Shown here in pieces: positions 43,314-52,412 of a stretch of 64,000 bases of DNA. A program made the position numbers and the translations under genes. The notes under the pieces were generated by a model. It was not told where the DNA came from and ran no database searches. It saw only the letters and a program-made list of their open reading frames with translations. Source of the stretch: CBDFLT01 sp965249225 (lineage in GTDB: Bacteria; Chloroflexota; Dehalococcoidia; Lucifugimonadales; G963668185); contig CBDFLT010000004.1 of assembly GCA_965249225.1 (NCBI GenBank), positions 20,425 through 84,424 of the forward strand, written 5' to 3'. Numbering within the stretch: the first letter of the stretch is position 1; every line of letters begins with the position of its first letter.

Positions 43314-44858
43314 ATGCCGAAACTTCGGAAAGCCGGGCCTGGCGCCATTGTGGCGCTGCTCGCGATGATGGTCTCGTTGGCCATGGTCGCAGCGGCCTGC
43401 GGCGGGGATGACGAGAAGGTGGTGGAGACCATTGTGGTGGAGAAAGAGGTACCTGTGGAGGTGATTAAGGAGGTGATAGTGGAGAAAGAGGTGCCCATAG
43501 AGGTGGAGAGGATAGTAGAGAAAGAGGTGGAGGTGGTGAGGGAGGTAGAGGTAATCACGGAGGTGGAGAAGATCGTGGAGGTGGAGGCGATGATGGAGGA
43601 GAAGGCTCCGGTCACCATCGTGTGGTGGTGGTGGGGCGAGGATGAGTCGCCTGGCATGGTGGACTGGGTCGACGCTCTAGTCCCGATCTATGAGGCGGCG
43701 AACCCCCACATCACGATCGACAAAGTCTTCAACACCACCGACGGCATAGTACCCAACACGGTAGCAGCCGTGGCAGCCCAGGGAGGCCCCGACATCGGCC
43801 ACTACTGGTCCACGGGCCTGTACCTTGACGACATGTTCAACGGCCAGTTCGCGCCGCTGGACGAGCTGATCCCCGAGGATGTGGACCACATCCTCCCGTT
43901 CGTGCGTAATTACACCACGTACGAGGGCCACGTATGGGGTCTACCCAACTACAGCACGGGCTACCCGTGGGTGTACAACAAGCTCCTCTGGGAGGAGGCC
44001 GGCTTAGACCGCGACTTTATCCCTGAGACCTGGGACCAGCTTCTTGAGGTCGGGGCAGCGCTCAACGCGGCCGGGATCACCCCAATGGCAGCGGGTATGA
44101 AGGACCAGTGGTTCGCCGACTGGCCGTGGATAGAGTTGCTGGCGGTGGGCATCGACAGCGAGCGGGAGTTCATCGAGGACTACCTCGGGATCAGCGGCGC
44201 CAAGATGACCGACCCCGAGTACCTCGCGGTGTACGAGAAGTGGCAGGAGCTGATCGACAACGACTTCTTCGACGAGAGCGTAAACTCGTTGGGATTCGTA
44301 GAGGGCTGGGACATGCTCCCGAGTGGCACGGCGGCCATGACCATGGGGTTGGACTCCTTGGCGATCCAGTGGGAGCGCATACTTGGTGAGGGGAACGTTG
44401 GACTTTTCCTCACACCGAAGTTTGACGACGGCGCCCACGGCAATAAGTACCAAACGGGTACAGCGTACTCAGTGGTCTACAAGTGGAGCGACGTCAAACA
44501 AGAGGCGGCCGACTTCCTTGCCTTCCAGCACAGGCCGGACATGATGAAGCTGCTGTACGAGCTCAGCGGGGTGATGTTGCTGGACGACCGCTTCGAGAGG
44601 GACTGGCTGGACACGCCTGTCGCTCGCGTGATGTACGACTGGACGTACGACGAGGATAAGGTTGGCGAGTCGCTGTATCACATCGCCTGGCCCACCTTGC
44701 TCGACTTCACCTGGTCTGGCGGCGGTGCTCTGTCCGTCGGAGAAATGACACCGCTGGAGGTCGCCGAGCTGGCACAGGGAGTGCTGGAGGACTGGCATCA
44801 AGACTTCCCGGAGCAAGTGGAAAAGTACAAGAAGTGGCTCGACACCGCTGGATTCTAG
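43314..44858 (+). CDS. ABC solute-binding lipoprotein with V/E/K-repeat linker, SBP2
   Basis: A 514-residue family 1 binding protein. ATG 43314 follows AAAGGAG; a TTG six codons upstream is in frame but inside the SD region. The lipoprotein signal ends MVAAAC (Cys 29). About 65 residues of a charged repeat follow (units like VEKEVPVEV, VEKEVEVV), probably an extended stalk between membrane and ligand domain. The binding domain then starts VTIVWWWWGEDESPG. It shares the GYPWVYNKLLWEEAGLD hinge region with SBP1. The downstream permease pair is the likely partner. Confidence 0.9.
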   Translation: MPKLRKAGPGAIVALLAMMVSLAMVAAACGGDDEKVVETIVVEKEVPVEVIKEVIVEKEVPIEVERIVEKEVEVVREVEVITEVEKIVEVEAMMEEKAPVTIVWWWWGEDESPGMVDWVDALVPIYEAANPHITIDKVFNTTDGIVPNTVAAVAAQGGPDIGHYWSTGLYLDDMFNGQFAPLDELIPEDVDHILPFVRNYTTYEGHVWGLPNYSTGYPWVYNKLLWEEAGLDRDFIPETWDQLLEVGAALNAAGITPMAAGMKDQWFADWPWIELLAVGIDSEREFIEDYLGISGAKMTDPEYLAVYEKWQELIDNDFFDESVNSLGFVEGWDMLPSGTAAMTMGLDSLAIQWERILGEGNVGLFLTPKFDDGAHGNKYQTGTAYSVVYKWSDVKQEAADFLAFQHRPDMMKLLYELSGVMLLDDRFERDWLDTPVARVMYDWTYDEDKVGESLYHIAWPTLLDFTWSGGGALSVGEMTPLEVAELAQGVLEDWHQDFPEQVEKYKKWLDTAGF

Positions 44859-44901
44859 GCGAGTAAGCGAATAAGCCGAAAGCCGGTAGAGCCGGTTTAG
44901 G

Positions 44902-44939
44902 AAACCTCCCGGAGGCCTCTGGCTTCCGGGAGGTTTTTT
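44902..44939 (+). terminator. Terminator after SBP2
   Basis: AAACCTCCCGGAGG pairs with TTCCGGGAGGTTT around CCTCTGGC, followed by TTT. The stem sequence is close to the terminators after SBP1 and SBP3. Confidence 0.88.
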
Positions 44940-44974
44940 AACGTTAGGGCGGCCCACCAGCCTTAGAGTAGGCC

Positions 44975-45002
44975 TTGACAGCAGCAGAGTTCCTGGTATC
45001 GT
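44975..45002 (+). promoter_or_regulatory. Promoter P2 (before permease pair 1)
   Basis: TTGACA (44975-44980), 16 bp, TATCGT (44997-45002) with CCTGG before the -10. It is nearly the same as P3 and lies 140 bp before the first permease gene. Confidence 0.7.
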
Positions 45003-45140
45003 GTACCGATACAATCTCCCTCGTTCAAGTGCCCGCTGGGACTCGCATCGTGAGGGACGGGTTTTTCAAAGCTGGAATATTAAATGGCTCACTTTGGATA
45101 GTAAGGCCGTTGTGAAAGTTTCGGGGTAGGACCCTGGCTA

Positions 45141-46151
45141 GTGGTTCAACGAGCTAACGCAGTAATCTCAGATTTCATTCGAAGGCTTCCGAGATCTCCG
45201 GGAGGGTTCTTACCCGCCAGAACCGGAGAGCGGATCGAAGTGTGGCGTCCGTCGTGGGGGTTACGCATCCGTAGGGTGGCGGTGCCATACGGATACCTGC
45301 TTCCGGCATTGGCCCTCGTTGGCTTCATCTTCGCCTATCCCATCTACCAACTGGTCATTCTCAGCACGGAAAGGGTCATAACCTACCAGGAAACGGTGGA
45401 CGTCGGCTTCCGCAACTTCGAAATACTGTTCGAAGACGCCATATTCCGCAAGGCCCTCAAGATGAACTTGCGGTTGCTACTGGCCGTCCCGGCCCTGGTG
45501 GTGCTCGCGACTATCTTCGCGGCGCTGCTTCACGATCAGATACGCGGCTGGCAGTGGTACCGCGCCCTCGTTTTCTTGCCCTACGTGATTGCGATCCCGG
45601 TAATAGGCGTCTCCTTCAGCTACATTCTCCGGTTAAGCGGCCCATTCAACGAGCTCCTGGAGGGCATAGGCCTGGGCGCGCTCGCCCTTGACTGGCTGGG
45701 CAAGACCCAAATAGCCCCTTGGACACTGCTAGGAGTAATCATCTGGAAGGAGCTAGGCCTGGGCATCATACTGTTCCTCGCCCGGCTCCTATCTGCGCGC
45801 CAGGAGCTGTATGAGGCCGCCGAGTTGGACGGCGCCAACTGGTGGCAACGCCTGTGGTACGTCTCGGTGCCCGAGCTGCGGCAGGTCATGGGGTTCTATG
45901 CCATCCTCATCGCCATCACTATGATCAGCTGGGTGTTCGCCTACGTATACACGCTGACGGGCGGCGGCCCGGCCAACAGCACTACTATTATCGAGTTCTA
46001 CATCTTCCGGAAGGCCTTCGGCTTCGGCGCCGGAGCCAGAAAGATGGGTGTCGCCGCGGCGCTATCGACCCTGCTACTGGGGGTCGTAGTCTTCTTCCTG
46101 ATGATCCAGTCGGTCATATTTTGGCTATCCAATAGGAGACGGGCAGTATGA
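45141..46151 (+). CDS. Sugar-type ABC permease, MalF/UgpA class (pair 1)
   Basis: An inner-membrane channel subunit, 336 residues with about six transmembrane helices. The cytoplasmic coupling motif is ELYEAAELDGANWWQRLWYVSVPELRQV-like (the EAA loop, EAA---G) near 218-240, split here by the family-typical DGA. The N-terminal 40 residues before the first helix are basic. GTG 45141 is the start. Its end overlaps the start of the next permease by 4 bp (ATGA), so the pair is translationally coupled. A near duplicate lies at 48701. Confidence 0.92.
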   Translation: MVQRANAVISDFIRRLPRSPGGFLPARTGERIEVWRPSWGLRIRRVAVPYGYLLPALALVGFIFAYPIYQLVILSTERVITYQETVDVGFRNFEILFEDAIFRKALKMNLRLLLAVPALVVLATIFAALLHDQIRGWQWYRALVFLPYVIAIPVIGVSFSYILRLSGPFNELLEGIGLGALALDWLGKTQIAPWTLLGVIIWKELGLGIILFLARLLSARQELYEAAELDGANWWQRLWYVSVPELRQVMGFYAILIAITMISWVFAYVYTLTGGGPANSTTIIEFYIFRKAFGFGAGARKMGVAAALSTLLLGVVVFFLMIQSVIFWLSNRRRAV

Positions 46152-47020
46152 CCACTGTAGCCATCGATCGGCGAATCAAGGCCTTAAAACATATCCGGTG
46201 GGACCGGGTACGCTATAATCTGTCCCGCCATGTGCCGCTGCTGATACTGGTCTTCCTGGCGGTCGCCCCTACATACTTCATGCTGACCACTTCGTTTAAG
46301 GAGCACTCCGAGTACGCCGGCAACCAGATGGGCCTGCCGAAAAATCCGACCATCGCCAGCTACAAGGAGCACATAATCGACGGGGATTTCCTCAAGTGGC
46401 TTAAAAACAGCGTCATAGTCACGTCGAGTAGCGTGGTCCTCTCGCTCATCGTCGCTTCGCTGGCGGCCTACCCCTTAAGCCGGATGGCCTTCCCAGGCCG
46501 GACGTTGATGACCACCGGGTTCATATCACTGATGGTCATACCGCCCATTGTGTACGTCATTCCGTTGTTCGTGCAGTTCGCCAAGCTGGACCTGCTCAAT
46601 CACTACTACTCGGCCATCTTGATCTACGTGGGTACCCTTCTGCCCTTCTCCACCTACCTGCTCACGGCGTTCTTCAAAGCCGTCCCGGCAGAGCTGGAGG
46701 AGGCGGCCCGCATGGATGGGGCCTCGTCCCTCCAGATACTGCGCAGCGTCATCATCCCTCTATCGCTCCCGGCGCTGATAACGCTGGGCGTGGTCAACTC
46801 CCTGTGGGTCTGGAACGAGCTGCTGATCGCCCTCATGTTCCTCAATGCCGACGACCTCCGAACGCTCATGATCGGCGTCACGATACATCAATCCCGTCAT
46901 TTGGACATTCCGCTGATCATGTCGGGGCTCATCCTGACCGTCTTGCCCATCATCGTCGTGTATATCGTCGGCCAGCGGTACTTCATCAAGGGCGCGACCA
47001 TGGGAGCTGTGAAGGAATAG
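46148..47020 (+). CDS. Sugar-type ABC permease, MalG/UgpE class (pair 1)
   Basis: The second channel subunit, 290 residues, with the EAA loop ELEEAARMDGASSLQILRSV and the C-terminal helices typical of MalG-like proteins. It starts in the ATGA overlap with the upstream permease. The N-terminal 60 codons are almost identical in DNA to the copy at 49708. With SBP2 it would form an importer that needs an ATPase supplied from elsewhere, for example 35534. Confidence 0.92.
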   Translation: MTTVAIDRRIKALKHIRWDRVRYNLSRHVPLLILVFLAVAPTYFMLTTSFKEHSEYAGNQMGLPKNPTIASYKEHIIDGDFLKWLKNSVIVTSSSVVLSLIVASLAAYPLSRMAFPGRTLMTTGFISLMVIPPIVYVIPLFVQFAKLDLLNHYYSAILIYVGTLLPFSTYLLTAFFKAVPAELEEAARMDGASSLQILRSVIIPLSLPALITLGVVNSLWVWNELLIALMFLNADDLRTLMIGVTIHQSRHLDIPLIMSGLILTVLPIIVVYIVGQRYFIKGATMGAVKE

Positions 47021-47187
47021 ACCCGCTCCGACCCTCAACACACCTCCGCATCCGATGAGCAGGCTGGGGCCGCCGGACATCATCCAGGTGGGGTTATCAT
47101 CTTCCTCCTCCTATCTTGAGGACCGCTACGTGATCTCGGTGATCTGGCCGGAGGCGATACCCAGGTCATAGCCCAGAGGAGAAGACG

Positions 47188-48417
47188 CTGATTAGCCATC
47201 ACAACGGCCAGACGAACGGCCGCGTTCGCGAGCTTATCGACAATCACCGGCCTGGATGGACCCTGGAGGGTCAGTTTTACACTGACCCGGACATCTACGA
47301 ACTCGACGTCGAGAAGATATTCCGAAGGTACTGGCTGTACGCCGGCCACGTCAGCCAGATACCGAACCCGGGTGACTACTTCCTCCGGCAGGTCCTGGAC
47401 GAGACACTGATCATCATCCGGGGCGACGACAACCAGGTGCACGCTCTGTACAACGTCTGCCGCCATCGTGGTTCGCAGATCTGCTGGGAAGAGACGGGCC
47501 ACGTGGGCAACCTGGTGTGTCCCTACCACGCCTGGGTCTACAACCGGGACGGGACCCTCAAGCACGCCCGGCTCTTTCCCGAGGACTTCGACAAGTCGCG
47601 GTTCGGGCTTCACCGGGCTCCTGTGGAGGTCCTGGAGGGGTTCATCTTCTTCAGTCTGTCGGACGAACCCGTTGGCTTCGAACCCACCTTGAGGGACATC
47701 CGGCCGCGCATGGAGCCCCACGACTTCGGCAACGCCAAGGTATGCCACACCAAACGCGTTTACGTCCAGTCCAACTGGAAGATCCTCGCCGAGAACTACC
47801 GCGAATGCTACCACTGCGGTCCAGCCCATCCCGAACTGTGCCGTACACTGCCTTTGGCCGCGGCGGTCGGCTCCCCTAAGCATACGTTGGAAGTGGAGCG
47901 CCTCACCGAGATCGCGGAGGTTCGATGGCGTGAGATGGGGCTGCCATCGGAGCCGGTCCCCCAGACGGTCGATACCTGGTACCAGGTGTTCCGCTTCCCC
48001 CTCTCCGAGGGCTTTCTGAGCCACACAGTGGACGGACAGATGGTGGCACCGCCGCTGGGCCGATTTGAGTCCGAGAGGCCGGAGGATATCGGATTTTTCG
48101 GCACCGCCATTCTCCCCACCTTTACCGTCGAATGCAGCGGCGATCACGCCGTGATGATGTGTTTTACGCCCGCGGGCCCTACGGTGACCGAGGTGTATAT
48201 GGAGTGGCTGGTCCGTGGAGATGCGGTCGAAGGCGTGGATTACGACGTTGATCGAGTGACGCACATGTGGAATATCATCAGCCCGCAGGACTGGCGTATT
48301 TGCGAGGGCACCCAGGTCTCCGTCAGCTCTAACCACTACCGGTCCGGGCCGTACTCCGAGGTAGAGTCGTGGGCGGACACTTTTATACGTTGGTACCTGC
48401 AGTCGCTGCAAGAATAG
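47188..48417 (+). CDS. Rieske-type ring-hydroxylating oxygenase, alpha subunit
   Basis: The catalytic component of a non-heme iron oxygenase. The Rieske cluster site is C91-x-H93 ... C111-x-x-H114 (VCRHRGS, CPYHAW). The mononuclear iron site is in ENYRECYHCGPAHPELC (H209, H214), with a C-terminal Asp expected near 350. The conserved N-terminus WTLEGQFYTDPDIYELDVEKIF lies upstream of any ATG or GTG. Translation must begin near CTG 47188 or ATT 47191, behind GAGGAG, so a non-AUG start is predicted. The product has about 409 residues. It resembles carnitine/betaine-type Rieske monooxygenases. No reductase gene is adjacent. It sits between the two permease pairs. Confidence 0.88.
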   Translation: MISHHNGQTNGRVRELIDNHRPGWTLEGQFYTDPDIYELDVEKIFRRYWLYAGHVSQIPNPGDYFLRQVLDETLIIIRGDDNQVHALYNVCRHRGSQICWEETGHVGNLVCPYHAWVYNRDGTLKHARLFPEDFDKSRFGLHRAPVEVLEGFIFFSLSDEPVGFEPTLRDIRPRMEPHDFGNAKVCHTKRVYVQSNWKILAENYRECYHCGPAHPELCRTLPLAAAVGSPKHTLEVERLTEIAEVRWREMGLPSEPVPQTVDTWYQVFRFPLSEGFLSHTVDGQMVAPPLGRFESERPEDIGFFGTAILPTFTVECSGDHAVMMCFTPAGPTVTEVYMEWLVRGDAVEGVDYDVDRVTHMWNIISPQDWRICEGTQVSVSSNHYRSGPYSEVESWADTFIRWYLQSLQE

Positions 48418-48426
48418 CCTTCGGTC

Positions 48427-48462
48427 AGGCGGGCTGATCCCCGACGGGGGGTGAAAACCTAC
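48427..48462 (+). promoter_or_regulatory. Recurrent leader-like element (E5)
   Basis: CAGGCGGGCTGATCCCCGAC is followed by GGGGGGTGAAAACCTAC, resembling the element before the aminotransferase (E1). It follows the Rieske gene and precedes promoter P3 by about 140 bp. Confidence 0.35.
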
Positions 48463-48600
48463 TCGTCATCGCGCCAGGGTTCGCCTCAAGACTGAAAGAG
48501 CCGGCGTACTGGCCGTGAAAAACCCGTCGAGCCCACATTCTGGTATACCGTTGCCCATTCTGGTAATGTATAGCAGCTCGCATTGCTCGCAAGCCACGTC

Positions 48601-48628
48601 TTGACACTCGGATAGTTCCTGGTATCTT
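48601..48628 (+). promoter_or_regulatory. Promoter P3 (before permease pair 2)
   Basis: TTGACA (48601-48606), 16 bp, TATCTT (48623-48628) with CCTGG before the -10. Its AGTTCCTGGTATC stretch is shared with P2, so promoter and genes were duplicated together. Confidence 0.7.
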
Positions 48629-48700
48629 CTGGCAGTGTGAGTTCCCAAGCGTCGCGCCTCTGCAAGCGAACTGGTGTTTTGGGGATAGCATCCCGGTCCA

Positions 48701-49711
48701 GTGGTCCAACGAGCTAACGCAGTGATCTCAGATTTCATTCGAAGGCTTCCGAGACCCTCGGGCGGATTCCCGTCCGCTGGAACCGGAGAGCAGGTCACGG
48801 TCTGGCGCCCGTCGTGGGGATTCCGCATCCGTAAGGTAGTGACGCCATACGCATACCTGCTGCCTGCGTTTGGCATCGTCGCCTTCGTCTTCGCCTATCC
48901 CATGTACCAGCTGGTCTTCCTCAGCACGGAAAAGGTCATCACCTATCAGAATACGGTGGATGTCGGCTTCCGCAACTTCGACATACTGTTCCAGGACCCG
49001 CCCTTCCGTGCTGCCCTCAAGATGAATTTGCGGTTGCTGCTGGCCGTCCCTGCCCTGGTGGTGCTGTCGACCATCTTCGCGGCGCTGCTACACGATCAGG
49101 TGCGCGGCTGGCAGTGGTACCGCGCCATCGTTTTCTTGCCCTACGTGATTTCAATCCCGGTGATAGGCGTCGCCTTCAGCTACCTTCTCCGACTTCACGG
49201 TCCGGTAAACGAGATCCTGGAGGGCATAGGCCTGGGCGTGCTCGCCCAGGACTGGCTGGGCAGGCCCCAGAATGCCCCTTGGACACTGCTAGGGGTGATC
49301 ATATGGAAGGAGTTGGGCTTCGGCATCATACTGTTCCTCGCCCGGCTCCTCTCTGCGCGTCAGGAGCTGTATGAGGCCGCCGAGTTGGACGGCGCCAACT
49401 GGTGGCAACGCCTGTGGTACATCTCGGTGCCCGAGCTGCGGCAGGTCATGGGGTTCTATGCCGTCCTCATCGGCATCACTATGACCAGCTGGGTGTTCGC
49501 TTACGTAATCACGCTGACGGGCGGCGGCCCGGCCAACAGCACGACCGTTATCGAGTTCTATATCTACCGGAAGGCCTTTGGCATCGGCGCCGGAGGCAGA
49601 AGTATAGGCGTCGCCGCGGCGCTATCGATGCTGCTACTGGGGGTCGTGGTCGTCTTCATGATGGTCCAGTCGACCCTGCATTGGTTGGGGAGTAGGCAAC
49701 AGAGAGCATGA
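48701..49711 (+). CDS. Sugar-type ABC permease, MalF/UgpA class (pair 2)
   Basis: A 336-residue paralogue of 45141-46151, very similar over its whole length, including the GTG start and the first 20 codons. The EAA loop is unchanged (YEAAELDGANWWQRL). Substitutions cluster around the extracytoplasmic loop near residues 95-110 and 155-185, where contact with the binding protein or substrate path may differ. The 4-bp overlap with the next gene is preserved. Confidence 0.92.
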   Translation: MVQRANAVISDFIRRLPRPSGGFPSAGTGEQVTVWRPSWGFRIRKVVTPYAYLLPAFGIVAFVFAYPMYQLVFLSTEKVITYQNTVDVGFRNFDILFQDPPFRAALKMNLRLLLAVPALVVLSTIFAALLHDQVRGWQWYRAIVFLPYVISIPVIGVAFSYLLRLHGPVNEILEGIGLGVLAQDWLGRPQNAPWTLLGVIIWKELGFGIILFLARLLSARQELYEAAELDGANWWQRLWYISVPELRQVMGFYAVLIGITMTSWVFAYVITLTGGGPANSTTVIEFYIYRKAFGIGAGGRSIGVAAALSMLLLGVVVVFMMVQSTLHWLGSRQQRA

Positions 49712-50580
49712 CCAGTACAGCCATCGACCGGCGAATCAAGGCCTTAAAACATATCCGGTGGGACCGGGTACGCTATAATCTGCCCCGGCAGGTGCCGCTG
49801 CTGATACTGGTCGCCCTGGCGCTGGCTCCCACATACTTCATGCTGACCACTTCGTTTAAGGAGCACTCCGAGTACGCTGACAACCAGCTCGGCCTGCCTC
49901 GAGATCCGACCATCGCCGCCTACAAAAAGCACATAATCGACGGGGATTTCCTCAAGTGGCTTAAAAACAGCGTCATAGTCACGTCGAGTAGCGTGGTCCT
50001 CTCGCTCATCGTCGCTTCGCTGTCGGCCTACCCCTTGAGCCGCATGAACTTCCCAGGCCGGACAATCGTGACCAACGGATTCGTGGCGCTGATGGTCATA
50101 CCGCCCATTGTGATCGTCATTCCGCTGTTCGTGCAGCTCGCCCGGCTGGATATGCTCAATCAATACTACTCGGCCATCTTGATCTACGTGGGTACCCTTC
50201 TGCCCTTCTCCACCTACCTGCTCACCGCGTTCTTCAAGGCAGTCCCGACGGAGCTGGAGGAGGCGGCCCGCATAGACGGGGCCTCGTCCCTCCAGATACT
50301 CCGAAAGGTCATCATGCCTCTATCGCTCCCGGCGCTGATCACGCTGGGCGTGGTCAACACCCTGTGGGTATGGAACGAGCTGCTGATCGCACTAATGTTC
50401 CTCAATGCCGACGACCTCAGAACGCTCATGGTCGGTGTGACGCTGCACTCCTCCCGCCAGTTGAACATACCACTGATCATGGCGGGGCTTATCCTGACCA
50501 TCGTGCCCATCGTCGCCCTGTACATCGTCGGCCAGCAGTTCTTCATCAGGGGCGTGACCATGGGAGCAGTAAAAGATTAA
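49708..50580 (+). CDS. Sugar-type ABC permease, MalG/UgpE class (pair 2)
   Basis: A 290-residue paralogue of 46148-47020 with the EAA loop ELEEAARIDGASSLQILRKV. The start is in an ATGA overlap. It is followed by promoter P4 and the third binding protein, the mirror of module 1, where the binding protein precedes the permeases. Confidence 0.92.
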   Translation: MTSTAIDRRIKALKHIRWDRVRYNLPRQVPLLILVALALAPTYFMLTTSFKEHSEYADNQLGLPRDPTIAAYKKHIIDGDFLKWLKNSVIVTSSSVVLSLIVASLSAYPLSRMNFPGRTIVTNGFVALMVIPPIVIVIPLFVQLARLDMLNQYYSAILIYVGTLLPFSTYLLTAFFKAVPTELEEAARIDGASSLQILRKVIMPLSLPALITLGVVNTLWVWNELLIALMFLNADDLRTLMVGVTLHSSRQLNIPLIMAGLILTIVPIVALYIVGQQFFIRGVTMGAVKD

Positions 50581-50652
50581 ACTCCGAAGGTCCGTGGTCA
50601 AGTCCCTTACGTCTAGTAACGCAGCGAGATACCTAGAGCTACTAGGCTCCTC

Positions 50653-50680
50653 TTGACAGTTTCAAACTTTGTGGTATCGT
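50653..50680 (+). promoter_or_regulatory. Promoter P4 (before binding protein 3)
   Basis: TTGACA (50653-50658), 16 bp, TATCGT (50675-50680), preceded by TTTGTGG. P1 and P4 share the CTTTGTGGTAT/CTCTGTGGTAT arrangement. Confidence 0.7.
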
Positions 50681-50791
50681 TTTGCACCGGGGTTCGCTCA
50701 CTTCACTCTTAGCTGCTTCGGCGAATCCAGCATTGGCGTAGGACCCAAACGTCTTACGGCAGCATATCAAGTCAGGGAAGGAGAGAAAATC

Positions 50792-52216
50792 ATGCGAAAT
50801 CTAAGGAAGGGTGGGCCTGGTGCAATTCTGGCCTTACTCGCGCTGCTGGCCACGGTGGCCGTCGCCGCAGTGGCGTGTGGTGGGGATGATGACAAGGCGG
50901 TGGAGCCCGTCGTAATCGAGAAAGAGGTGGTGGTAGAGGTCACCGCGGTCCCCGAGGCGGTCACCGTCGATTACTGGTGGTGGGGCGAAGAGGAGCTTCC
51001 GGGCAGCGAGGAGTGGCTGATCGAGACGAAGGAAGCCTTCGAGGCATTGAATCCCCACATCACCGTCAAGCTCTCGCGGCAGGTCACGGACGCTCTGATC
51101 CCCAACGCTAACGCCGCCGCAGCGGCACAGAGCGGTCCATGCCTCCAGCACTACTGGCCGACGACCTGGTTCGTCGAGGACATGATCAACGGCAACCTGG
51201 TGGCGTTCGAGGACTATCTCCCCAAAGAGGAGATAGATCACTGGAACCTCGATGACCGCCTGTATGCCTCATGGAACGGCAAGACCTACGGCGCGCCGTT
51301 CAGCAACAATAGCTACCCGTGGGCGTACAACAAGGCCCACCTGACTCAGGTCGGCTGGGACCCAGATAACCCACCACAGACCTGGGACGAGTTCCGGGAG
51401 GTGGCCGCGCTGCTTAACGAGGCCGGGATCACCCCCGTCGCCGCCGGGATGAAGGACGGGTGGTACGCCGACTGGCCGTGGCTGGAGTTCGCGCCCCAGA
51501 CGCTGGACAGCGAGTCGGAGTGGTACGACATGCTGCTTGGCATCAGCGGCGAGAAGCTGTCCGATGCGAAGTTTATCGAGCCTTGGGTCCGCCTGAAGGA
51601 GATGATCGACAACGACTTCTTCATCGACGAGGTCAACTCGCTGGGCATCTACGAGGGCTTGGACCTGTTCCCCCAGGGAAAGGCGACTTTCGTCAAGCTG
51701 GCCGAGACCATGGTCAGCGGGTACGCGGACACGTTGGGACGGGAGAACGTGGGCCTGATGCTCACCCCTAACTTCTCCGATGGCGAGCTCGGCGAGAAGG
51801 TCCCCGCCGGCGCCCTGCCTGTCGGTGTAACGGGCTGGTGCAAGAACAAGCAGGAGGCCGCCGACTTCGTGGCCTTTACGCACACGCCCGAGCGCATCAA
51901 GCGCTTCTACGAGGTCACGGGCGGGATGATCGCCGACGACCGCTTCGACCCAAGCTGGATCGGTGACGACGCCATCGATCTTCAGAGGTACGAGTGGAGC
52001 TCCACCGATGAGTTCACGGTCTCGCTGTGGAACACCACCGCCCCCAACCAGGCCGAATGGCTCTGGCCCGGCGTGGCCGGCCTGTTCCAAGGGACCATGA
52101 CACCTGAGGAGGTCGGCGAGCTCGGCCAGGAGTCGACGGAGCTCTGGCGTAAGACTGACCCGGCTATGGTCGAGAACTTCAAGAAGTGGCTCGGCCAGGG
52201 GTTGGGCAGCAAATAA
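50792..52216 (+). CDS. ABC sugar-type solute-binding lipoprotein, SBP3
   Basis: A 474-residue family 1 binding protein. ATG 50792 follows AAGGAGAG; the open frame extends upstream to 50669 but that part covers the promoter. The lipoprotein signal ends VAAVAC (Cys 29). A short V/E linker (EKEVVVEVTAVPEAV) precedes VTVDYWWWGEEELPGS. The binding domain keeps AAAAQSGPCLQHYW, FSNNSYPWAYNKAHLTQVGWD and AGITPVAAGMKDGW. It shares the AGITPxAxGxKD core with SBP1 and SBP2 but is clearly diverged, so ligands may differ although permeases are nearly the same. Confidence 0.9.
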   Translation: MRNLRKGGPGAILALLALLATVAVAAVACGGDDDKAVEPVVIEKEVVVEVTAVPEAVTVDYWWWGEEELPGSEEWLIETKEAFEALNPHITVKLSRQVTDALIPNANAAAAAQSGPCLQHYWPTTWFVEDMINGNLVAFEDYLPKEEIDHWNLDDRLYASWNGKTYGAPFSNNSYPWAYNKAHLTQVGWDPDNPPQTWDEFREVAALLNEAGITPVAAGMKDGWYADWPWLEFAPQTLDSESEWYDMLLGISGEKLSDAKFIEPWVRLKEMIDNDFFIDEVNSLGIYEGLDLFPQGKATFVKLAETMVSGYADTLGRENVGLMLTPNFSDGELGEKVPAGALPVGVTGWCKNKQEAADFVAFTHTPERIKRFYEVTGGMIADDRFDPSWIGDDAIDLQRYEWSSTDEFTVSLWNTTAPNQAEWLWPGVAGLFQGTMTPEEVGELGQESTELWRKTDPAMVENFKKWLGQGLGSK

Positions 52217-52254
52217 TAGGCAAGCGTCCAGAGTCAATCGAATAGCGGACTAGG

Positions 52255-52298
52255 AAACCTCCCGGAGGTCCAGTGGCGATCTCCGGGAGGTTTGTTTT
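52255..52298 (+). terminator. Terminator after SBP3
   Basis: AAACCTCCCGGAG (52255-52267) pairs with CTCCGGGAGGTTT (52281-52293), then GTTTTG. It is the same stem type as after SBP2. Confidence 0.88.
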
Positions 52299-52412
52299 GA
52301 TCGAAAGCACAATGGGCGCCCTATCCACACGCGGGGTATAACCCATATCGCTATCCACCATGCTATCATTGCGGCAGCAGAGATACTCCAGGAGCATTAA
52401 AGGAGTAGACGC

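Noticed and set aside
50669..50791. N-terminal extension of SBP3
   Set aside because: It begins inside the -10 region of promoter P4, and the lipoprotein signal and SD place the start at 50792.
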